Notes under the pieces: generated by a model | Databases searched by the model: none | What the model was told of the DNA's origin: nothing | Seen by the model: only the letters and a program-made list of their open reading frames with translations | From: Lojkania enalia | Lineage: Eukaryota > Ascomycota > Dothideomycetes > Pleosporales | Length of the DNA stretch: 64,000 nt | NCBI GenBank assembly: GCA_010094045.1 | Contig: ML986587.1 | Location: forward strand, 620,001-684,000 | Direction: 5' to 3' | Made by a program: the position numbers and the translations under genes | In this document: positions 60,005 to 64,000 of the stretch, in pieces | Numbering within the stretch: the first letter of the stretch is position 1 | Layout: each line of letters begins with the position of its first letter

Positions 60005-60841
60005 TCAAGCATCAGCCATGCTCGCATCCCCCCGCAATCCCATAACCTCTTCAAATTCATCCTCATCCCCCTCCTCCATCCCGCCCATCACCGTATCCCC
60101 GCCCACCGGACCCCCCAGTACTTCCTCTTCCTCACTACTCGCATCCTCTTCCCATGAATCCCGTACGCCCCACCCCACGCCCGTAAAACAGTACCGCTCG
60201 GGCGGCAAGCGGATCCCAAACTCGCGCTCGACCCTCGGCAGCGCAATACGGTTCCTCTCCGCTGCAATATCGCTCATGAATTCCTTGGGTAGCGCCGGGG
60301 AGAACTGGTTCGCGGCGCGGCTCGCAACAGCCGTGCGCAGTGCGTTCAGCGACACTCCATCCTCGTCCCGCACACCCTTTTTCGAGGCCGAGTGGCTTGG
60401 TGGCTCGTATGCGAGTGCGTCGCTGAGCACGCCGCTCGTGTATCTGTAGGCGAAGTCGAGGAGTTGGAGGGGAACGCGCTCCGTGTAGGCGTGCACACCC
60501 ATGTGCGCAAGGAGGAGGTGGATCAGGCGGGCGTCACGGGGGCGTTTGGAAAGCCCCGTGTCTTGGAGCGAGGTTGAGGGATGTGAGGGGAGTGGGTTTG
60601 TGGGGTGCCCGTTGATGAGTGGTTGTGATTGCGACTGCGACTGCGACTGGGATTGTGGGAGGGCTTGGGTAGAGGATGCTGTCGGTGGCGACGGGTTGGG
60701 GCCCCCGGGTGCGGTGGTCGGTGGCGTGGATATGCCGTTTGGCATGTCAGCGGCGGGTGAGGCCATGGCGCGCTGATTTGGATGCGCGCGCTCGTACGCT
60801 GGTCGTGGGATCTGGAGGTGGAGGTTGATGTTGCGCGCCAT
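60005..60841 (-). CDS. TAF9: TFIID/SAGA subunit TAF9
   Basis: Histone-fold subunit shared by TFIID and SAGA, pairing with TAF6. Single exon, 278 aa from ATG 60841; an internal ATG at 60766 (MASPAADMPNG) could also be used. A Pro/Ser-rich N-terminus includes a short (SQ)n repeat. The histone fold begins SKRPRDARLIHLLLAHMGVH and continues YTERVPLQLLDFAYRYTSGV, LNALRTAVASRAANQF and LPKEFMSDIAAERNRIALP, the family's highly conserved end. The C-terminal tail is strongly acidic (EEDASSEEEE, EEGDEDEFEE). It is convergent with CMC1. Confidence 0.88.
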   Translation of the reverse strand: MARNINLHLQIPRPAYERAHPNQRAMASPAADMPNGISTPPTTAPGGPNPSPPTASSTQALPQSQSQSQSQSQPLINGHPTNPLPSHPSTSLQDTGLSKRPRDARLIHLLLAHMGVHAYTERVPLQLLDFAYRYTSGVLSDALAYEPPSHSASKKGVRDEDGVSLNALRTAVASRAANQFSPALPKEFMSDIAAERNRIALPRVEREFGIRLPPERYCFTGVGWGVRDSWEEDASSEEEEVLGGPVGGDTVMGGMEEGDEDEFEEVMGLRGDASMADA

Positions 60842-61123
60842 GTTGGATGGGAGGGTAGGGCTTGGCGGCGATACGGCTCGTGCGTAGGGCTAAACTTACA
60901 GTGAGCGTGGGCGGACAATGGCCACAGTGAAAGTGGCGCCGCATCGTTATGAACACTTCGCGATATGGTGATTATGGCATTAAGCAGATAAGTATAAGGT
61001 CTCAATTAGTGAGTGACAGATGCCTATCGACTCCGGTCCCTGCTATCCTGAAATTGTGGTATCATCCAAGACCTAACGGACGAAATTAACAAGCACACCT
61101 TCATCCCATGCCCAAAATTATAT
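60842..61123. other. Short spacer upstream of TAF9
   Basis: 282 bp between the TAF9 start and the stop of the large minus-strand coiled-coil gene. It should hold the TAF9 promoter. Nothing else was seen. Confidence 0.5.
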
Positions 61124-64000
61124 TTATGCCGTGCCTGGAACTCTCTCAAAATGATCCTCATCGTCATCTCCAGTATTTTCACTCGCAATACTCTCGTGTA
61201 AACTGGGGGTCTTGTCACCCCTCTTACTCATGCGTTTAAATGAGCTCCAGCTTAAGGCGCTAGACCTATCTTTCGGGGTACCAATAGACGGGCTGTTACC
61301 GGCGCTTTCTCCTCTACCCAAGAAGCCGACGGCATCTTCATCAGTCTCGTCAGGCGTGACCGCGTCATTCGTCTTCTTTAAAAAGAGCGACGACTTCCCT
61401 TTTCCAAAAGACAAAAATTGGCTTGAGCTGCTCTTTCGAGACAGCTTCTGCATGAAAGATTCCTTTCCAATAGAACTTGGCGCTTGTGACTCCGAGAGAG
61501 AGTGAGAAATCGACCGTTCGAGCGACTCGCGTGGGGATGCGTCCGACACATCTGCGGTCGAGATAGACCGGCCATCCCTAGACCGGCGTGGATCTGCTGG
61601 TGAAGATGTTTCTTTCATGGAATCGTTAATCGACGTATCTGAAGTTAGTATTCTCTCCTTCTCCTTTTCTTTACGAGACGCCTTCTCTGACTTTTCAGCC
61701 TTTGCTTTCTTTTCGGCCTTTTCAGCCTTCTTGGCTTCCTTTTCGGCAGCCTTCTCAGCAGCCTTATCCGCAGCTTTCTTTGCCTTCTCAGCTTTGTCTT
61801 CTTCAGACTTTTTGGGAAGTGAAAAGATACTCTTGAAATTGGGGGCAGCCGGATTCAACTGCTTAGGCGGAGTAGGGGGTATCATAGCTGATGGCGGTAT
61901 ATGCGAGGCGGACGATTGAGGACGTGTTCCGATGGGAGCTTGTGTTGGGGACCTGGTAGTCGACGGAAAGTCTGGGGCATCACCCTGCAATAGCTCGTCA
62001 TGTATAAGACTGACAGTGGAACCATGTTGAAGAGATGGACGGCGCGACGGTAGCCTCGACCAAGAAGTCCCATTGCTCGTACTCCAGTCAACTCCAAGTG
62101 GACTGTTTCGAGAACCAAAGGTATCGATTGACCAGCCAAACCGGGTATGGCTCTCTGTTGAAGGCCTGGGAAGAGCATTTGCATCACTGGAGTTGGTCGA
62201 TCCTTGGCGTGGAGATGAAGGCCTATCGAGCCCTAACGCTGCGGTTAGCCATGGGTCACCTTTCGATCCAAACATGTTAAACGGCCGCCTTCGGGTAGTC
62301 ACATGCTTTGGACTGCTTGATGATTCCGCTGGCTGCGTCTTCGTGCGCACAAAGTCGTACCAAGCACCACCCGAATGACTCCCTCGCCGCCGTTGTGCCC
62401 CTATTGCATCTTGTCCAAACTCCTGCCGCGGTAGCGACTGGCTTTGGGAGGCCTTCAAGGAGCCCAATGGCGGCCCTTGGTCCAATGTCTTACCTCTCTG
62501 CCTGTTCAAACCAAAAAGGCTACCGAACCGTGTCGTTGGCGGATTGACGAATGAGCTAGATGTCGAGCGTGTTGAGCGCTTGTCGCTGTCAACCAAGTTG
62601 TCGTTGGCCGGAGAGAAGGGAAGTTGCCCGGCACTATCATGGGGACTCGCAAATACGCTTGGAGAACGGCTTTGCACTGACACTGGTGAACTCGGGCTTT
62701 GCACTTGATCAAGCGTCCCAGGTGCCCCAAGACCCGGCAGTACATGGCGAAGATTAGGTGAAGGATCTAGACTGCGTTGTGGTGGTGCTAAATTATTTTC
62801 GTCTTCGGTGTCGGTGTTACCTACATCGTCTCCAAATAAGCCGGACGGTAGAAGAGCCCCCGCTGTGGGACTCATCGGGGCGCCACTGGTTAGACTCTCG
62901 ATCTCGGCATGAGAGAAGGAAGAGATCTTATTGTCAGGAGGAGGCAGAGCCATGCCATTGTTAATGTTGAAATAAGGCGTAGCATTCGGGAAATTCGGAG
63001 AAACATTCGGAAGGGTACTATTGAACGGGGGGGCCGTAGAGTGAACGAATCCTCCTGGAGCTGAAGCTGTGATGGGCTCGCGCATGCTGACAGGCCGCAC
63101 ACGCTGATGACTATTTCTCCTCATTGGAATGAGTTCCTGGGATGACACGCCAGTAAATAATTGAGGCTGGCTCAATCGACGCTGCTGCAAATACGCTAGC
63201 CTCGTCTGGGCCTCTGAATGGGTTCGTTCGGCTTCTGAGAGTAAGGTCCAAGCATGAGCGTAGCGTTGCTGCAGAGAGGTATAAGTTATTAACCATCGGC
63301 GGTCTTCCTCTGCTTCCGCATTCTCTGTTGCATCTTGAGCTTCTCCGGCCTCCTCGCCCTCCTCTAATTTCTTTCTCTCCTCCTCTAACAGTTTGATTTG
63401 CGTCCCTTTCTCACGGATGACTTCCTCAAGGCTCTTATTGGTTTGAATCTCCTCAGCGTAGGTATCTCGGAGAGCCTGAATCTTGGACTCGGACTCGGAC
63501 TCGCATTCAGCGCGCTCCTTTTCGATGTGTTCTGCCGCTGCCCGCAATTCGACTGCCTCCCGTGCCCATCGTGCGACGTCATCCTTTATCTTCTTCCTCT
63601 CAGCTTCCTTTTGATGCAGCAATTTCTCCTGCTGGGTTCTTCGCGTTTGCGCTGACGTATTGGCGCGCTCCAAGCTTGCAACCTCCTTCCTCAGATCCCG
63701 ACTAGCATCCTCTTTCTCTTTCAAGGCCGCCTTCTTCTCATCCCGTTTTTCCAATAGGCCGGATTTAGATAACTGGAACTCCTTCTCTTCATCCTGAATC
63801 TGCTTTTCCATATCGTCGATTTCTCGTCGGAGGGCGTCTAGCTTTTCCGTTAGCTGCTTGATTGTCGCTGAAGAATCTGCTGCTTCTTGGGCTGAGCGGG
63901 CTAGATCTGCAGTCTGTGATGCCGGGGAATTCCGCCGGCCAGTTTCTGAACGTCTTGCGCGGGAAGTGCTATTGCTGTGCTCCCGGGTCATGACCGGTGC
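61124..64000 (-). CDS. Large coiled-coil protein, AcrB-like, 5' truncated by window
   Basis: Open frame of more than 950 codons running off the right window edge; the first ATG inside is 63991, but the frame stays open beyond it, so the real start is outside. From N to C: a long coiled coil of about 230 residues (KQLTEKLDALRREIDDMEKQ and on) and WLITYTSLQQRYAHAWTLLS. Then comes a Ser/Pro-rich disordered half with FVNPPTTRFGSLFGLNRQRG, SWSRLPSRRPSLQHGS and NPAAPNFKSIFSL. An Ala/Lys/Glu repeat follows (AEKAEKKAKAEKSEKASRKE), then FMQKLSRKSSSSQF and an acidic tail. From memory these resemble the C-terminal part of fungal AcrB, a coiled-coil protein of the ubiquitination network linked to CreD in Aspergillus; the missing N-terminus would hold its membrane segments. 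The assignment is tentative. Confidence 0.6.
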   Translation of the reverse strand, partial: APVMTREHSNSTSRARRSETGRRNSPASQTADLARSAQEAADSSATIKQLTEKLDALRREIDDMEKQIQDEEKEFQLSKSGLLEKRDEKKAALKEKEDASRDLRKEVASLERANTSAQTRRTQQEKLLHQKEAERKKIKDDVARWAREAVELRAAAEHIEKERAECESESESKIQALRDTYAEEIQTNKSLEEVIREKGTQIKLLEEERKKLEEGEEAGEAQDATENAEAEEDRRWLITYTSLQQRYAHAWTLLSEAERTHSEAQTRLAYLQQRRLSQPQLFTGVSSQELIPMRRNSHQRVRPVSMREPITASAPGGFVHSTAPPFNSTLPNVSPNFPNATPYFNINNGMALPPPDNKISSFSHAEIESLTSGAPMSPTAGALLPSGLFGDDVGNTDTEDENNLAPPQRSLDPSPNLRHVLPGLGAPGTLDQVQSPSSPVSVQSRSPSVFASPHDSAGQLPFSPANDNLVDSDKRSTRSTSSSFVNPPTTRFGSLFGLNRQRGKTLDQGPPLGSLKASQSQSLPRQEFGQDAIGAQRRRGSHSGGAWYDFVRTKTQPAESSSSPKHVTTRRRPFNMFGSKGDPWLTAALGLDRPSSPRQGSTNSSDANALPRPSTESHTRFGWSIDTFGSRNSPLGVDWSTSNGTSWSRLPSRRPSLQHGSTVSLIHDELLQGDAPDFPSTTRSPTQAPIGTRPQSSASHIPPSAMIPPTPPKQLNPAAPNFKSIFSLPKKSEEDKAEKAKKAADKAAEKAAEKEAKKAEKAEKKAKAEKSEKASRKEKEKERILTSDTSINDSMKETSSPADPRRSRDGRSISTADVSDASPRESLERSISHSLSESQAPSSIGKESFMQKLSRKSSSSQFLSFGKGKSSLFLKKTNDAVTPDETDEDAVGFLGRGESAGNSPSIGTPKDRSSALSWSSFKRMSKRGDKTPSLHESIASENTGDDDEDHFERVPGTA

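Noticed and set aside
61212..63655. Several plus-strand frames of 80-100 codons opposite the AcrB-like gene
   Set aside because: Antisense shadows of a 950-codon open frame with coiled-coil and Ser-rich composition.

Overview
The window is nuclear DNA of a filamentous ascomycete (Pezizomycotina). Genes are split by short introns of about 45-200 bp with GT-AG ends and CTRAY-like branch sites. The gene set is typical of the group: a hybrid histidine kinase, a Clr5-domain protein, a Cps1-type glycosyltransferase and a very large fungal MFS protein. One part of the window is AT-rich and carries C-to-T type nonsense mutations that look like repeat-induced point mutation (RIP). I cannot fix the class or genus. 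All exon joins below were worked out by eye from splice signals, reading phase and remembered family motifs; no search was run.

Layout: 0.1-16.4 kb is a gene-dense euchromatic block: hybrid histidine kinase, Clr5-domain protein, aquaporin, ROK1 helicase, ATP synthase subunit g and glutathione reductase. 16.4-30.4 kb is gene-poor. It holds only one convincing gene, a Cps1-type family-2 glycosyltransferase, and an assembly gap of 65 N. 30.4-41.5 kb is gene-dense again. An amidohydrolase (L-rhamnono-lactonase type), a short-chain dehydrogenase (L-rhamnose dehydrogenase type) and a Dal5/Liz1-type MFS permease form a plausible sugar-acid or L-rhamnose catabolic cluster. An amidase and a 1125-aa MFS protein follow.

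41.6-56.7 kb is an AT-rich, decayed island. It contains a Fot1/pogo-like DNA transposon (about 42.8-44.7 kb) invaded by a palindromic MITE-like element and by a solo LTR with a perfect 5-bp target duplication. Three relics of ordinary metabolic genes follow: an FAD-dependent oxidoreductase, a fructosamine-3-kinase-like gene and a cyclase-family gene. Last comes a two-gene, many-intron element at 50.7-56.2 kb. Its introns share a conserved 3' end, and a second solo LTR with a perfect target duplication sits in one of them. Nonsense mutations in the relics are nearly all of the CAA/CAG to TAA/TAG or CGA to TGA kind.

56.8-64 kb returns to housekeeping genes: UTP11 (apparently with a GC-AG intron), an SDR, the twin-Cx9C protein CMC1, the TFIID/SAGA subunit TAF9 and the 3' part of a large coiled-coil, AcrB-like gene cut by the window edge.
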